Under the pieces are notes generated by a model. The model was given only the letters and a program-made list of their open reading frames with translations, had not been told where the DNA came from and ran no database searches. Source: Azospirillum picis (GTDB lineage: Bacteria > Pseudomonadota > Alphaproteobacteria > Azospirillales > Azospirillaceae). From it: a DNA stretch of 64,000 nucleotides. Of this stretch, positions 27,925 to 37,754 are shown piece by piece. The position numbers and the translations under genes were made by a program. The DNA is taken from positions 248,001 through 312,000 of the forward strand of contig NZ_JAGINO010000003.1 in assembly GCF_017876115.1 (NCBI RefSeq), written 5' to 3'. The stretch's first letter is position 1. Each line of letters starts with the position of its first letter.

Positions 27925-28719
27925 TCAGGCGTCGCGCGGCTGGCAGAGCGAGCGCGACTCCTTGGCCCGGATGAAGTCGAGCACATCGGAGATCAATGCG
28001 CGGTCGCCAAGGTCGCGGCCGACCTCCTCCACGCGCTCGGCAAAGGTACCCTCGGTGCCGAACAGCATCCGGTAGGCGCCGCGCAGGGCGTTGATGTCGT
28101 CCTTCTTGAAGCCGCGCCGTTCCAGCCCGACAAGGTTCAGGCCGGCCAGCCGCGCCCGGTCGCCCATCACCAGACCGAAGGGGATCACGTCGTTCTCGAC
28201 GCCCGACATGCCGCCGATCATCGCGTGCGAGCCGATGCGGACGAACTGCCGGACCGCCGACAGGCCGCCGATGATGACATAGTCGCCGAGCGTCACATGG
28301 CCGCCCAGCGTCGCGTTGTTGGCCATGATGACATGATCGCCGACGATGCAATCATGCGCGACGTGCGATCCCATCATGAACAGCCCGTCGTCGCCGACGC
28401 GGGTGATCATCCCGCCGCCCTCGGTGCCGGGATTCATCGTCACGTGCTCGCGGATCTGGTTGCGCGCGCCGATGACCAGTTCAGACGGTTCGCCGTGGTA
28501 CTTCAGGTCCTGCGGGCGGTGGCCGATGGAAGCGAACGGGTAGATGACGGTGCCGGCACCGATGGTGGTCCGGCCGTCGACCGCCACATGAGACACCAGC
28601 CGAACGCCGTCGCCCAGCGCCACGTCGGGACCGACGGCGCAGAATGGACCGATGGAGACCCCTTCCCCCAGTTTGGCGGCGGGATCGACGACGGCGGACG
28701 GATGGATGGTGACGCTCAT
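27925..28719 (-). CDS. lpxA: UDP-N-acetylglucosamine acyltransferase
   Basis: 264 residues, a left-handed beta-helix trimer built of hexapeptide repeats (for example [27 protein letters not shown]). Adds the 3-O-acyl chain to UDP-GlcNAc, the first lipid A step. The catalytic-histidine region [18 protein letters not shown] is present. The C-terminal helical cap completes the protein. Start overlaps the fabZ stop by ATGA. Confidence 0.96.
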   Translation of the reverse strand: MSVTIHPSAVVDPAAKLGEGVSIGPFCAVGPDVALGDGVRLVSHVAVDGRTTIGAGTVIYPFASIGHRPQDLKYHGEPSELVIGARNQIREHVTMNPGTEGGGMITRVGDDGLFMMGSHVAHDCIVGDHVIMANNATLGGHVTLGDYVIIGGLSAVRQFVRIGSHAMIGGMSGVENDVIPFGLVMGDRARLAGLNLVGLERRGFKKDDINALRGAYRMLFGTEGTFAERVEEVGRDLGDRALISDVLDFIRAKESRSLCQPRDA

Positions 28720-29195
28720 TTTTCGTCCAGGATCATGGCAGCATAGACGGCTTCGGCAACGAGGACCCCGTTGACCTTCGCCTCGCCCTTGAACTTCCAC
28801 ACGTTGGCACGCTGGCGCTGCTTGGTGACATGGATGTGGATGGTGTCGCCCGGCGTGACCGGACGGCGGAAGCGCGCCTCGTCGACGGTCATGAAATAGA
28901 CCAGCTTGCCTTCCGCTTCCGGCCCCAGCGTCGCCACAACCAGAACCGCGGAGGTCTGGGCCATCGCTTCGATGATCAGCACGCCCGGCATGACCGGACG
29001 CGACGGGAAGTGGCCCTGGAAGAAGGGCTCGTTGATCGAGACGTTCTTCACGCCCACGGCGCTTTCGCCCAGCGTCACGTCCGTCACCCGGTCGATCATC
29101 AGGATCGGGTAGCGGTGCGGAATCATCTGCATGATCCGCGTGATGTCGAGGTCGTCGATCTTCTTAGGTGCGCTGTTGTCCGCCGTCACGTCCAT
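28716..29195 (-). CDS. fabZ: (3R)-hydroxyacyl-ACP dehydratase
   Basis: 159 residues, hotdog fold. Dehydrates 3-hydroxyacyl-ACP in fatty acid elongation, competing with LpxA for the same 3-hydroxyacyl substrate. The active-site segment is [17 protein letters not shown], with the catalytic histidine; the partner glutamate region is [18 protein letters not shown]. The ATG at 29195 gives the family start; longer frames upstream lack similarity. Coupled to lpxA. Upstream lies a 206-base gap to skp where lpxD usually sits. Confidence 0.96.
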   Translation of the reverse strand: MDVTADNSAPKKIDDLDITRIMQMIPHRYPILMIDRVTDVTLGESAVGVKNVSINEPFFQGHFPSRPVMPGVLIIEAMAQTSAVLVVATLGPEAEGKLVYFMTVDEARFRRPVTPGDTIHIHVTKQRQRANVWKFKGEAKVNGVLVAEAVYAAMILDEK

Positions 29196-29343
29196 TGCCC
29201 GGCCGCCCGCCTTTCCACACAACCGATTGGGTTCCGCGCCGCCGCCCCTTTGAAGTGCGCCAGCGTCTTGTTGTTCGTCCCGACTTCTTGCCCCATTTCG
29301 GCGGCGACCGCAACCGCCGCAACCGTCCCCATCCCGGAATGGA

Positions 29344-29391
29344 ACAGGGCCGCCACGGTTCCGGGCTGGCCCGGAACCGTGGCGGCCCTGT
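29344..29391 (-). other. Perfect 22-bp hairpin between skp and fabZ
   Basis: A 22-bp perfect inverted repeat (arms 29344-29365 and 29370-29391) with a 4-base CTGG loop, beginning 11 bases downstream of the skp stop. There is no T-tract on the minus strand, so it looks more like an RNA-processing, stabilising or attenuation element inside the superoperon than a full terminator. Confidence 0.85.
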
Positions 29392-29401
29392 CAGGCGGCC
29401 G

Positions 29402-30058
29402 TTACTGCTTGGGAACGTTCAGCGCCACCTGCGGCAGCTTCTTGTTCACGCGCTCCAGCACCGTATCGGTGACGTCGAGCTGGGTATCGACCAGGACGAA
29501 CTGCTGGCGCGCCAACACCAGATTGGCGCCGCGCTCCCGCGAAATGTCCGCGACGACCTCGACCATCGTCTTGTGGACCACGGCCATCGCCTCGTTCAGC
29601 GCGGTTTCCAGAGCGCGCTTGCGGGTCTGGACGGTCTTCTGAACCTCGGAAACCTGCTTCTCGAAGTCGCGCCGCTTGGAGGCCAGGGCTTCCGGCGAGA
29701 GCACGGTCTGCTGCTTGCGCAGCTCGTCCTCGTTCTTGCGAAGCTTGTCCTCCAGCGCGGAGATTTCCTTCTGGTAGGAATCGCGCAGCGTCTCGAAGGA
29801 CTTGGTGATGCCCTTCGACGCGTTGGATTCCTGCATGATCTTCTGGACGTCGATGACCGCGATCACCGGCGCCTTCAGATCCGCACCCGGCCCGGCGGCC
29901 GGCTTGGCCGCGTCGGGCTTCGGCGCATCCGCCTTCGGAGCCTCCGCCTTGGGCGCGGTCTGCGCCTGCGCCGACGGAGCGGCGAAAAGGAGACCCGCGG
30001 TGATCGCGGCCGACAGGGCGGCGCCGTGGAACGACGCCTTCAACAGGGTGGATTGCAT
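29402..30058 (-). CDS. skp: Periplasmic chaperone Skp/OmpH family
   Basis: 218 residues. Residues 1-32 are a signal peptide (cleavage near AQA-Q). An Ala/Pro/Lys-rich linker (33-62) precedes the OmpH domain: APVIAVIDVQKIMQES, then a long coiled coil (about 90-160) rich in E/K/Q and a return into beta-strand LVDTQLDVTDTVL. Skp trimers hold unfolded outer-membrane proteins for the Bam complex. The ATG lies 1 base after the bamA stop, so the two are co-transcribed. The linker is an addition not found in E. coli Skp. Confidence 0.93.
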   Translation of the reverse strand: MQSTLLKASFHGAALSAAITAGLLFAAPSAQAQTAPKAEAPKADAPKPDAAKPAAGPGADLKAPVIAVIDVQKIMQESNASKGITKSFETLRDSYQKEISALEDKLRKNEDELRKQQTVLSPEALASKRRDFEKQVSEVQKTVQTRKRALETALNEAMAVVHKTMVEVVADISRERGANLVLARQQFVLVDTQLDVTDTVLERVNKKLPQVALNVPKQ

Positions 30059-30059
30059 C

Positions 30060-32405
30060 TTAGAACCTGGTTCCGAAGCTGAAGCGGATAAGCTCTTTCT
30101 TGTCGTAGTCTTCCCTGCGGATGGGCAGGGCGACGTCCAGCCGGATCGGCCCGAACGGCGACTTCCACGACACGCCGGTGCCGATCGACACGCGGATGGA
30201 TTCCTCTTCCTTCACGATCGGATCGTGGATGCCCGACTTGCCGAGCGTACCGACGTCGGTGAAGGCATGGCCGAGCAGGCCGAACTCCTCCGGCAGGCCG
30301 AAGGGGAAGCTCATCTCGACCGACGCGCGGGCATAGCGGGTGCCGCCCAGCGCATCGCCAGTGGAGGTATCGCGCGGGCCGATACCCGCGGTCTCGAAGC
30401 CGCGCAGGGTGTCGCCGCCGACGAAGAAGCGATCGCCGAGCGCCACCTTCTGGCCGATGCCGATGATGTAGCCGACTTCACCCGTGGTGCTCAGCACCCA
30501 GTCGTCGGATCCGAGCGGCACATAGTAGCCACCGGCCAGCTTGTTGCGCAGGAAGCGGACCGAGCCGCCCAGGCCGGCGACGTCGTTGGTCAGCCGGATG
30601 AAATACCCCTCGGTCGGCGTCAGCTTGCTGTTGCGCCGGTCATAGGTCAGCTCCTGGCCGACCAGCGAGGTCAGGCGCTGGCCGCGCTGCTCCTGGATGT
30701 AGCGCGACGCGGTGCTCGGCACCTCTTCGATCTGCGTGTCCTGGATCTGGTAATAGACGCGCTGGCGCAGGTTCTCGGTCAGCGGGTAGCCCAGGCGCAG
30801 GGCCATGCCCGTGTTCTTCTCGTTGAACGAGCTCTCGTCCTGATAGTCGTAGCGGGTGCGGAAGATGTCCACACCGGCCGACAGGTCGCGGTCGAGGAAG
30901 TACGGCTCGGTGAACGAAAGATCGTAGAGCTGGCGAGACCCGGAGATGGTCGCCCCCAGCCGCAGGTCCTGGCCGCGGCCGAGCAGGTTGCGCTCGCGGA
31001 TCGAGAAGTCGCCCAACGGACCGTCGGAGGTCGAGAAGCCGGCGCCGATCGAGATTTCGCCGGTCGACTGCTCGGCGACGTCGACGTTGACGATGGTGCG
31101 GTCGGGAGCGCTGCTTTCCGCGGTCGTGATGTTCACGCGCTCGAAGAAGCCGAGATCCTTGATCCGCTGCTCGGAGCGCCGGAGCTTGGACGCGTTGAAC
31201 GGATCGCCTTCCGACAGCAGCATCTCGCGCCGGACCACCTTGTCCAGCGTGCGCACGTTGCCGGTGATGTCGATGCGGTCGACGTAGCTGCGCGGCCCCT
31301 CGTTGATCTCGTAGGTGATGTCGATGGTATGCGTTTCGCGGTTGCGGACGATCTGCGGCCGCACGTCGACGAAGGCATATTGCAGGTCGCCGACCGCGTT
31401 GGACAGCTTGGTGATGGAGTTCTCCACCGCCTGCGCGTCGTACCAGTCGCCCTCATGGGTGTTGACGGCGTCCTGCAGCACCACCGGATCGAGCTGCTTC
31501 AGCGTGGTCTTGATGTCGATCTTGCCGAACTTGTAGCGCTCGCCTTCCTCGATGGTGAAGGTGATGAAGAAGTCTTCCTTGTCTGGCGTCAGTTCGGCAA
31601 CCGCCGACACGACGCGAAAATCCGCATAGCCTTCCTTCAGGTAGAAGCGGCGCAGCAGGTCGCGGTCGTAGTTCAGGCGGTCGGGATCGTAGTTGTCCTC
31701 CGAGGTCAGGAAGCGCCACCAGGCCGATTCCTTGGTCTGGATCGACTCGCGCAGCGTGCCGTCGGAGAAATGTTCATTGCCGATGAAGGTGATGCCGCGC
31801 ACGCCGGTGCGCACACCCTCGTTGATCTCGAACACCAGATCGACGCGGTTCTGGTCGAGCTGGATGATCTTCGGTTCCACCGTCGCGGCGAACCTGCCCT
31901 GGCGCCGGTAGATGTCCTGGATGCGCTGCACGTCGTTCTGGACGCGGGTGCGGGTGTAGACGACGCGGGGACGGAGCTGGATTTCCTTCTCCAGCGTCTC
32001 CTTGTCGATGCGCCGGTTCCCTTCGAACGCGATCCGGTTGATGATCGGGTTCTCCACCAGGCTGACCACCAGCGTGTCGCCCTCGCGCTTCAGCACGACG
32101 TCGGCGAACAGCCCGGTGTTGAACAGCGTCTTCAGCGACTGGTCGATCCGATCCGGATCGAAGGGGTCGCCGGGCTGGATCGCCAGGTAGGTGCGGACCG
32201 TGGACGGCTCGATTCGCTGGGTGCCTTCGACCCTGATGTCCCGCACCGTCCCGCCACTGAAGACCTGCGTGACGGCGGACCCCGGAGCCGCGCCCGGGGC
32301 GCTCCCCGGCGCGGCAGTTTGGGCGTGGGCGACACACACGGTCGTCATGGCGCAGCCGGCCATCAGGCCCGCCACCAGAACTTTGCTCGACACCGGCAAA
32401 ATCAC
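30060..32405 (-). CDS. bamA: Outer membrane protein assembly factor BamA
   Basis: About 781 residues. After a signal peptide (ending AHAQ) come five POTRA domains (first begins GTVRDIRVEGTQRIEPSTV) and a 16-stranded Omp85 barrel with the loop motif VGGDTLRGFE and terminal phenylalanine (FSFGTRF). BamA inserts outer-membrane proteins. No suitable ATG exists: the first ATG in frame (32474) would overlap rseP by 47 bases. The GTG at 32405, or TTG at 32399 seven bases after GGAG, starts a proper signal peptide. Between rseP and skp, as expected in proteobacteria. Confidence 0.94.
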   Translation of the reverse strand: MILPVSSKVLVAGLMAGCAMTTVCVAHAQTAAPGSAPGAAPGSAVTQVFSGGTVRDIRVEGTQRIEPSTVRTYLAIQPGDPFDPDRIDQSLKTLFNTGLFADVVLKREGDTLVVSLVENPIINRIAFEGNRRIDKETLEKEIQLRPRVVYTRTRVQNDVQRIQDIYRRQGRFAATVEPKIIQLDQNRVDLVFEINEGVRTGVRGITFIGNEHFSDGTLRESIQTKESAWWRFLTSEDNYDPDRLNYDRDLLRRFYLKEGYADFRVVSAVAELTPDKEDFFITFTIEEGERYKFGKIDIKTTLKQLDPVVLQDAVNTHEGDWYDAQAVENSITKLSNAVGDLQYAFVDVRPQIVRNRETHTIDITYEINEGPRSYVDRIDITGNVRTLDKVVRREMLLSEGDPFNASKLRRSEQRIKDLGFFERVNITTAESSAPDRTIVNVDVAEQSTGEISIGAGFSTSDGPLGDFSIRERNLLGRGQDLRLGATISGSRQLYDLSFTEPYFLDRDLSAGVDIFRTRYDYQDESSFNEKNTGMALRLGYPLTENLRQRVYYQIQDTQIEEVPSTASRYIQEQRGQRLTSLVGQELTYDRRNSKLTPTEGYFIRLTNDVAGLGGSVRFLRNKLAGGYYVPLGSDDWVLSTTGEVGYIIGIGQKVALGDRFFVGGDTLRGFETAGIGPRDTSTGDALGGTRYARASVEMSFPFGLPEEFGLLGHAFTDVGTLGKSGIHDPIVKEEESIRVSIGTGVSWKSPFGPIRLDVALPIRREDYDKKELIRFSFGTRF

Positions 32406-32427
32406 GCTCCCTGGCAAGGGGCTGGAG

Positions 32428-33561
32428 TCAGGAGACCAGTCCCCGGAAGAAATCGACCACGCGCAGTTGAACAAGGTCGTTCCACGTGGCGAAGACCATG
32501 AGCGTTAATACCAAGGCCAACCCAATTCGGAAACCGTATTCTTGCGCTCTCGCTCCGAGCGGCCGGCCGAGCAGCTTTTCGATGCCGTAGAACAGCAGAT
32601 GGCCGCCATCGAGCATGGGGACCGGGAAAAGGTTGATCATGCCCAGGTTGACCGACAGGAAGGTCATGAACCACACCAAGGGATACCAGCCGGATTGCGC
32701 CACCTCGCCGGACATCTGGGCGATGCGCAGCGGACCACCCAGTTCCTCCGTGCCGCGCGATCCCTGGACCATCTGCCCCAGGGCGGTGAAAGTCCCGGTG
32801 ACCATGCCTGCGACCTCTCGTCCCGCCTGCCAGACGGCGGTCAGCGGGTCGTGCCGCTTCATCCCGACGCTGCCGCGGCTGATCCCCAGCAGGCCGATCT
32901 GGTGGCTGTTGCCGAGTCGGTCGGTGACCGACTGCGACTCCGGCGTCGCCGTCACCGTCATGACCCGCCCGTCGCGCTTCAGCTCGACCGCCAGCGGCTC
33001 GCCCGGCCGGATCGAGACGATCTGGCGGATCTCCTCGAACCGCTCTATGGCCGCGCCGTCGACGGACAGGATCAGGTCGCCGGGCTGGATGCCGGCGCGC
33101 TCGGCGGCGCTTCCGGGCTGCACCCCGCCGACATCCGGAGGCGTGAAGGACTGGCCCGCGGTCATGAACAGCAGGGCGAGGACGACGATGGAGAAGACGA
33201 AATTGGCGATCGGCCCGGCCGCGACGATCGCCGCCCTCTGCCCCACCCGCTTGTGGTGGAAGGAGACGGCACGCTCCTCCGCCGTCATCGAGGTCAGGTG
33301 CGAACCGGGCGTGCTCGCCGGGTCGGCATCGCCGAACATCTTGACATAGCCGCCCAGCGGCAAGGCGCTGAACTTCCAGCGCGTGCCCACCCGGTCGGTG
33401 AAGCCGAAGAGTTCCGGCCCGAAACCGATCGAGAAGGTCTCGATCCGCACGCCGTTGCGGCGTGCCACCAGGTAGTGCCCCAGCTCGTGCACGAAGACCA
33501 GCACGGTGAGGACCAGCAGGAAGGCCAGCACCGAAGTCCAGAAACCGCCGATAACGTCCAT
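32428..33561 (-). CDS. rseP: Site-2 (intramembrane) zinc metalloprotease RseP
   Basis: 377 residues, M50B. The zinc motif is HELGH (25-29) in the first membrane helix; a second metal-site motif LDGGH is near 320 (PVPMLDGGHLLFYG). One PDZ domain is visible at about 135-205 (GVQPGSAAERAGIQPGDLI), where E. coli RseP has two. Four membrane helices are expected. It performs regulated intramembrane proteolysis, such as cleavage of an anti-sigma factor, and clears signal peptides. Between dxr and bamA, the conserved order. Confidence 0.95.
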   Translation of the reverse strand: MDVIGGFWTSVLAFLLVLTVLVFVHELGHYLVARRNGVRIETFSIGFGPELFGFTDRVGTRWKFSALPLGGYVKMFGDADPASTPGSHLTSMTAEERAVSFHHKRVGQRAAIVAAGPIANFVFSIVVLALLFMTAGQSFTPPDVGGVQPGSAAERAGIQPGDLILSVDGAAIERFEEIRQIVSIRPGEPLAVELKRDGRVMTVTATPESQSVTDRLGNSHQIGLLGISRGSVGMKRHDPLTAVWQAGREVAGMVTGTFTALGQMVQGSRGTEELGGPLRIAQMSGEVAQSGWYPLVWFMTFLSVNLGMINLFPVPMLDGGHLLFYGIEKLLGRPLGARAQEYGFRIGLALVLTLMVFATWNDLVQLRVVDFFRGLVS

Positions 33562-33597
33562 TTTACCCTTTGCGCCTTCCAGCGCCTCGAACGCGGA

Positions 33598-34803
33598 TCA
33601 TCGGCTGCCAACCGCCGTCGCACCGACGGCCATGACGCGGGCGGCGGCGTTCCGCCTCGCCTCCGCATCGGCCTCCCGCACGGCGGCGAGATCGCGCAGC
33701 GGGCGGTGGGGCAACGCCGTCAACGTCTCCTCGACGATCCGTTCGATGTCGAGAAAGCCGATCCGGCGGTCGAGAAACGCCTGAACGGCCACCTCGTTGG
33801 CGGCACTGAGAATAGTAGGAGCGCCGCCCCCGCTTTGCAAGGCGGCGCGGGCGAGCCGCAGGGCCGGAAAACGGTCGGGATCCGGCGCCTCGAAGGTGAG
33901 GGAGGCGGCCTTGGCCAGGTCGAGGCGCTGGGCCGGCGTGGCGATGCGCCCGGGCCAGCCGAGCGCGTAGGCGATCGGCGTCCGCATGTCCGGCGTGCCG
34001 AGCTGCGCCAGGACCGAGCCGTCGACATATTCGACCAGCGAGTGGATCACCGACTGCGGATGGACCAGGACGTCGATCCGCTCCTCCGGGATGGCGAACA
34101 GGAAATGGGCCTCGATCAGCTCCAGCCCCTTGTTCATCATGGTGGCGCTGTCGACGGAGATCTTGGCGCCCATGTCCCAGGTGGGATGGGCGACCGCCTG
34201 CTCCCGCGTCGCCGCCGCCATGAAGGCGCGGTCGCGCGTACGGAAGGGGCCGCCGGACGCCGTCAGGATCAGGCGCGCGACGCTGTCGATCCTGTCGAAG
34301 TCGAAGACCTGGTAGATGGCGGAATGCTCGCTGTCGACCGGCAGCAGCGTGGCGCCGTGCGCCGCCACCTCCTCCATCATCAGGGCGCCGGCACAGACCA
34401 GCACCTCCTTGTTGGCGAAGGCGACGATGGCGCCGCGGCGGACGGCGGCAAGCGTCGGCTCAAGCCCGGCGGCGCCGACGATGGCAGCCATCACCCAGTC
34501 GGCCGGCTGCTCGGCGGCGGCGGCGACCGCCTCCGCACCGGCGGCGACCTCGATCCCGGTCCCGGACAGCAGGTCCTTCAGCTCGGCGTAGACGGACGGA
34601 TCGGCGACCACCGCCAGGCGCGCCCTCAGGCGCCGGGCCTGTTCGGCCAGCAGCGCCACGTTCCGGTTCGCCGTCAGCGCGACGACGGGAAAACGTTCCG
34701 GATCGCGGGCGACGAGATCGACCGTCTGGGTGCCCACCGATCCCGTCGATCCGAGGATCGTCACGCTCCGCGGTTCGCCCGCCGCACCCGCCGTCACCAC
34801 CAT
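33598..34803 (-). CDS. dxr: 1-deoxy-D-xylulose-5-phosphate reductoisomerase
   Basis: 401 residues. Converts DXP to MEP with NADPH, the committed step of the MEP isoprenoid route that feeds the neighbouring UppS. The NADPH motif is [12 protein letters not shown]; metal-binding acidic residues are in [11 protein letters not shown], and [10 protein letters not shown] and the [10 protein letters not shown] motif are present. Starts by overlapping the cdsA stop by 10 bases. Confidence 0.96.
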   Translation of the reverse strand: MVVTAGAAGEPRSVTILGSTGSVGTQTVDLVARDPERFPVVALTANRNVALLAEQARRLRARLAVVADPSVYAELKDLLSGTGIEVAAGAEAVAAAAEQPADWVMAAIVGAAGLEPTLAAVRRGAIVAFANKEVLVCAGALMMEEVAAHGATLLPVDSEHSAIYQVFDFDRIDSVARLILTASGGPFRTRDRAFMAAATREQAVAHPTWDMGAKISVDSATMMNKGLELIEAHFLFAIPEERIDVLVHPQSVIHSLVEYVDGSVLAQLGTPDMRTPIAYALGWPGRIATPAQRLDLAKAASLTFEAPDPDRFPALRLARAALQSGGGAPTILSAANEVAVQAFLDRRIGFLDIERIVEETLTALPHRPLRDLAAVREADAEARRNAAARVMAVGATAVGSR

Positions 34804-35564
34804 GAGAGAACCGATCCGGCCGCGGCGTGGAAGAGGGCCAGCACCGGGGCCGCGGCCAGAAGCCCGTCGATGCGGTCGAGGATGCCGCCATGCCCGGGAA
34901 TGAGCTGGCCGCTGTCCTTCACGTTATAGCGCCGTTTGATCGCCGATTCGAACAGATCGCCGGCTTGCCCCACAACGGCGAGGGCGGCCCCCACCAGCAG
35001 CGCGACATCGGGACGGCCGGCACCCGCCAGCACCGCCACGGCCCAGCCGAACAGCGCGGCGCCCACCATTCCGCCGATCAGGCCGGCCCATGTCTTCTTC
35101 GGGCTGATGCGCGGCGCCAGCTTCGGGCCGCCAATGCTCCGGCCGGCCGCATAGGCGCCGATGTCGGTCGCCCAGATCGTGAACAGGACGTACAGGAACA
35201 GCGACAGCCCGCTGCCGGGCAGGTCGCGCAACCACATCAGCCCGCTCAGGCCGACCGCCACGTAGAGCACGCCGAAGCCGAGCAGCCCGCGCTCTGTCCC
35301 GCCGCCGACGATGCCGGTCAGAACGGCGAAGGCCGCCGCCACACCGATCGCCGCTGCGGGTCCGGCGGCGATCTGCGCCATCAGCGCCACCAGGATGCCG
35401 ACTGTCGCCATCAGCCGCGCCGGCAGGCGCCGCGCGCTCGGGACGATGCTGGTCCATTCGGAAACGGCGACGACGGCGCCGAAGGCGATCAGCGCGTGGA
35501 AGATCCAGCCGCCAATCCAGACGGCGCCGAGAACCACCGGCGCCATGACCAGCGCCGAAAGCAC
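34794..35564 (-). CDS. cdsA: Phosphatidate cytidylyltransferase (CDP-diglyceride synthase)
   Basis: About 256 residues with multiple membrane helices. Makes CDP-diacylglycerol from phosphatidate and CTP. The family signature near the C-terminus is present ([39 protein letters not shown]). The start is uncertain: the only ATG in frame (35756) would overlap uppS by 125 bases. The GTG at 35564 lies five bases after GAAGG and starts [16 protein letters not shown], matching the usual CdsA N-terminus, so it is chosen. The intervening proline-rich codons may belong to the protein if a rarer start is used. Confidence 0.88.
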   Translation of the reverse strand: MLSALVMAPVVLGAVWIGGWIFHALIAFGAVVAVSEWTSIVPSARRLPARLMATVGILVALMAQIAAGPAAAIGVAAAFAVLTGIVGGGTERGLLGFGVLYVAVGLSGLMWLRDLPGSGLSLFLYVLFTIWATDIGAYAAGRSIGGPKLAPRISPKKTWAGLIGGMVGAALFGWAVAVLAGAGRPDVALLVGAALAVVGQAGDLFESAIKRRYNVKDSGQLIPGHGGILDRIDGLLAAAPVLALFHAAAGSVLSWW

Positions 35565-35631
35565 GCGGACCTTCAGGTCGCCGGCCTTCGACGCCCGCGG
35601 CGTGGCGGCCGTCGTCCCGGCGGGACCGGGG

Positions 35632-36372
35632 TCAGCGGGATCCGGCGGTGGTGGCGCCGAAGCGGCGTTCCCGTCGGTGGAACTCTTCAATCGCCGCCTC
35701 CAGGTCGCGCTTGGTGAAATCGGGCCAGAGGGTGTCCACGAAGACCAGCTCGGCATACGCCGCCTGCCACAGCAGGAAGTTGCTGATCCGCTTCTCGCCG
35801 CTGGTGCGGATGATCAGGTCGGGGTCGGGAATGTCCGCGGTGTAGAGACGCGCCGACAGCGCCCGCTCGTCGATGGCGTCGGGCGAAAGGCGGCCCGCCG
35901 CCACCTCCTCGGCCAAGCGGCGCGCCGCCTGCACGATTTCCAGGCGCGAGCCGTAGCTCAGGGCCACCACCAGCGTCATCACGCGGTTGCCGCGGGTAAG
36001 CTCCTCGGCATTGGCGATCAGGCGGTTGATGTCCTCGGACAGCCGGGTGCGGTCGCCGATCACGCGCAGGCGGATGCCCGCCTTGTGCAGTTCGGCCACC
36101 TCGCTGCGCAGGTAGAAGCGCAGCAGCCCCATGAGATCGCTGATCTCCTCCTCCGGCCGGCGCCAGTTCTCGGAGGAGAAGCTGAAGATGGTCAGAGTGC
36201 CGATGCCCAGTTCGCGCGCCGCTTCCACGGTGCGGCGGACGGCGTCCACGCCCTTCTTGTGCCCGGCGGTGCGCGGCAGGCCGCGCGCCTTGGCCCATCG
36301 CCCGTTGCCATCCATGATGATGGCGACATGGGCAGGGGCCGTGTTGGACCGGTTGTCGTCCGCGTCGCGCAT
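35632..36372 (-). CDS. uppS: Isoprenyl transferase (undecaprenyl diphosphate synthase)
   Basis: 246 residues, cis-prenyltransferase. Extends farnesyl-PP with isopentenyl-PP to the C55 carrier lipid for peptidoglycan and LPS. The first motif HVAIIMDGNGRWAKARG contains the catalytic aspartate D21; GHKKGVDAVR, FSFSSENWRR and DLIIRTSGEKRISNFLLWQ AYAELVF-type segments follow. Between frr and cdsA, as in most alphaproteobacteria. Confidence 0.96.
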   Translation of the reverse strand: MRDADDNRSNTAPAHVAIIMDGNGRWAKARGLPRTAGHKKGVDAVRRTVEAARELGIGTLTIFSFSSENWRRPEEEISDLMGLLRFYLRSEVAELHKAGIRLRVIGDRTRLSEDINRLIANAEELTRGNRVMTLVVALSYGSRLEIVQAARRLAEEVAAGRLSPDAIDERALSARLYTADIPDPDLIIRTSGEKRISNFLLWQAAYAELVFVDTLWPDFTKRDLEAAIEEFHRRERRFGATTAGSR

Positions 36373-36378
36373 TCCGGG

Positions 36379-36936
36379 TCAGACCTGCATGATTTCCTTT
36401 TCTTTTTGCGCAAGCGAGTCGTCGACCAGCTTGATGTGCTGGTCGGTCAGGACCTGCACCTTGTCGGCCTGGACCTTGTGCTCGTCCTGGGTGATCTCGC
36501 TGGCCTTCTCCGCCTTCTTCAGGCCGTCCATCCCGTCGCGGCGGATGTTGCGCACGGCGACGCGGGCCTGCTCGGCGTATTTGTGGGCGACCTTCGCCAG
36601 TTCGGCGCGGCGCTCCTGCGTCAGGTCGGGCAGCGGCACGCGGATCACCTGACCCTCGGCCTGCGGGTTCAGGCCAAGGCCGCTGTCGCGAATGGCCTTC
36701 TCCACCGCCTTGGTCATTCCGCGGTCCCAGACCTGCACGGAGATCAGGCGCGGCTCGGGAACCGACACCGTCGCGACCTCGCGCAGGTGCATGCGGCTGC
36801 CATAGGCCTCGACCATCACCGGCTCCAGCAGATTGGAGGAGGCGCGGCCGGTGCGCAGACCGCCCAGTTCCTTGCGAAACGATTCGAGCGCGCCTTCCAT
36901 GCGGCGCTTCAGATCCGATAGGTCGGGCGCAGCCAC
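36379..36936 (-). CDS. frr: Ribosome recycling factor
   Basis: 185 residues, standard length. Splits post-termination ribosomes together with EF-G. Recognised by [48 protein letters not shown] and the charged coiled coil [32 protein letters not shown]. Only 4 bases separate it from pyrH and 6 from uppS. Confidence 0.97.
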   Translation of the reverse strand: MAAPDLSDLKRRMEGALESFRKELGGLRTGRASSNLLEPVMVEAYGSRMHLREVATVSVPEPRLISVQVWDRGMTKAVEKAIRDSGLGLNPQAEGQVIRVPLPDLTQERRAELAKVAHKYAEQARVAVRNIRRDGMDGLKKAEKASEITQDEHKVQADKVQVLTDQHIKLVDDSLAQKEKEIMQV

Positions 36937-36940
36937 GGGC

Positions 36941-37696
36941 CTACTCCCTTTCTTCCGTTATGATGGTGTGCTTGCCACGGCCCTGCATCACTTCGGCGAA
37001 GGCGCCGGGCGTGTGGATCGAGAAGACGAGGATGGGAATATGGTTCTCGCGCGACAGCGCGATCGCCGAGGCGTCCATCACCTGCAGTTCCTTGGTCAGG
37101 ACATCCATGTAGGTGAGGCGTTCGTAATGCTCGGCCGTCGGATCCTTCTTCGGGTCGGCGGTATAGACGCCGTCCACCTGCGTCCCCTTCAACAGGCCGT
37201 CGCAGCCCATCTCGGACGCGCGCAGCGCCGCAGCGGTGTCGGTGGTGAAGAAGGGGTTGCCGGTGCCGGCGGCGAAGATCACCACCCGGCCCTTTTCCAT
37301 GTGGCGGACGGCGCGGCGCCGGATGTAGGGCTCGCAGACCGTTGACATGGGAATGGCCGACTGCACGCGGGTGCTGACGCCCATCCGTTCGAGCGCGCTC
37401 TGCATCGAGAGCGCGTTCATCACGGTGGCGAGCATGCCGATATAGTCGGCGGAGGCACGCTCCATGCCGCTCGCCGCACCCTTCACGCCGCGGAAGATGT
37501 TCCCCCCGCCGATGACCAGGCAGACCTGGACACCGAGGCCGATGACCGCCTTCACCTCGCTGGCGACGCGGTTGACCATCTCGGGGTCGAGGCCGTAATC
37601 GCGCTGACCCATCAGCGCTTCGCCCGACACCTTGAGGAGGACGCGCTTGTAGCGAGTGCCCTCGGTCGGCGCCGTGGTCCCGGTGGTCTCGACCAT
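36941..37696 (-). CDS. pyrH: UMP kinase
   Basis: 251 residues, amino acid kinase family. Phosphorylates UMP to UDP. Motifs: [50 protein letters not shown] and the nucleotide-binding [17 protein letters not shown]. Lies between tsf and frr in the conserved order rpsB-tsf-pyrH-frr. Confidence 0.97.
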   Translation of the reverse strand: MVETTGTTAPTEGTRYKRVLLKVSGEALMGQRDYGLDPEMVNRVASEVKAVIGLGVQVCLVIGGGNIFRGVKGAASGMERASADYIGMLATVMNALSMQSALERMGVSTRVQSAIPMSTVCEPYIRRRAVRHMEKGRVVIFAAGTGNPFFTTDTAAALRASEMGCDGLLKGTQVDGVYTADPKKDPTAEHYERLTYMDVLTKELQVMDASAIALSRENHIPILVFSIHTPGAFAEVMQGRGKHTIITEERE

Positions 37697-37754
37697 GGGG
37701 GGAACGCTCCCTTGCTGTTTCAGAATGCGTCGAAGGCCGGAGCGGCCCTGGTCC

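Noticed and set aside
32542..34929. A 795-codon plus-strand frame over rseP/dxr
   Set aside because: It is antisense to two well-identified genes, has low-complexity Arg/Gly/His composition, and no domain; a GC-rich shadow.
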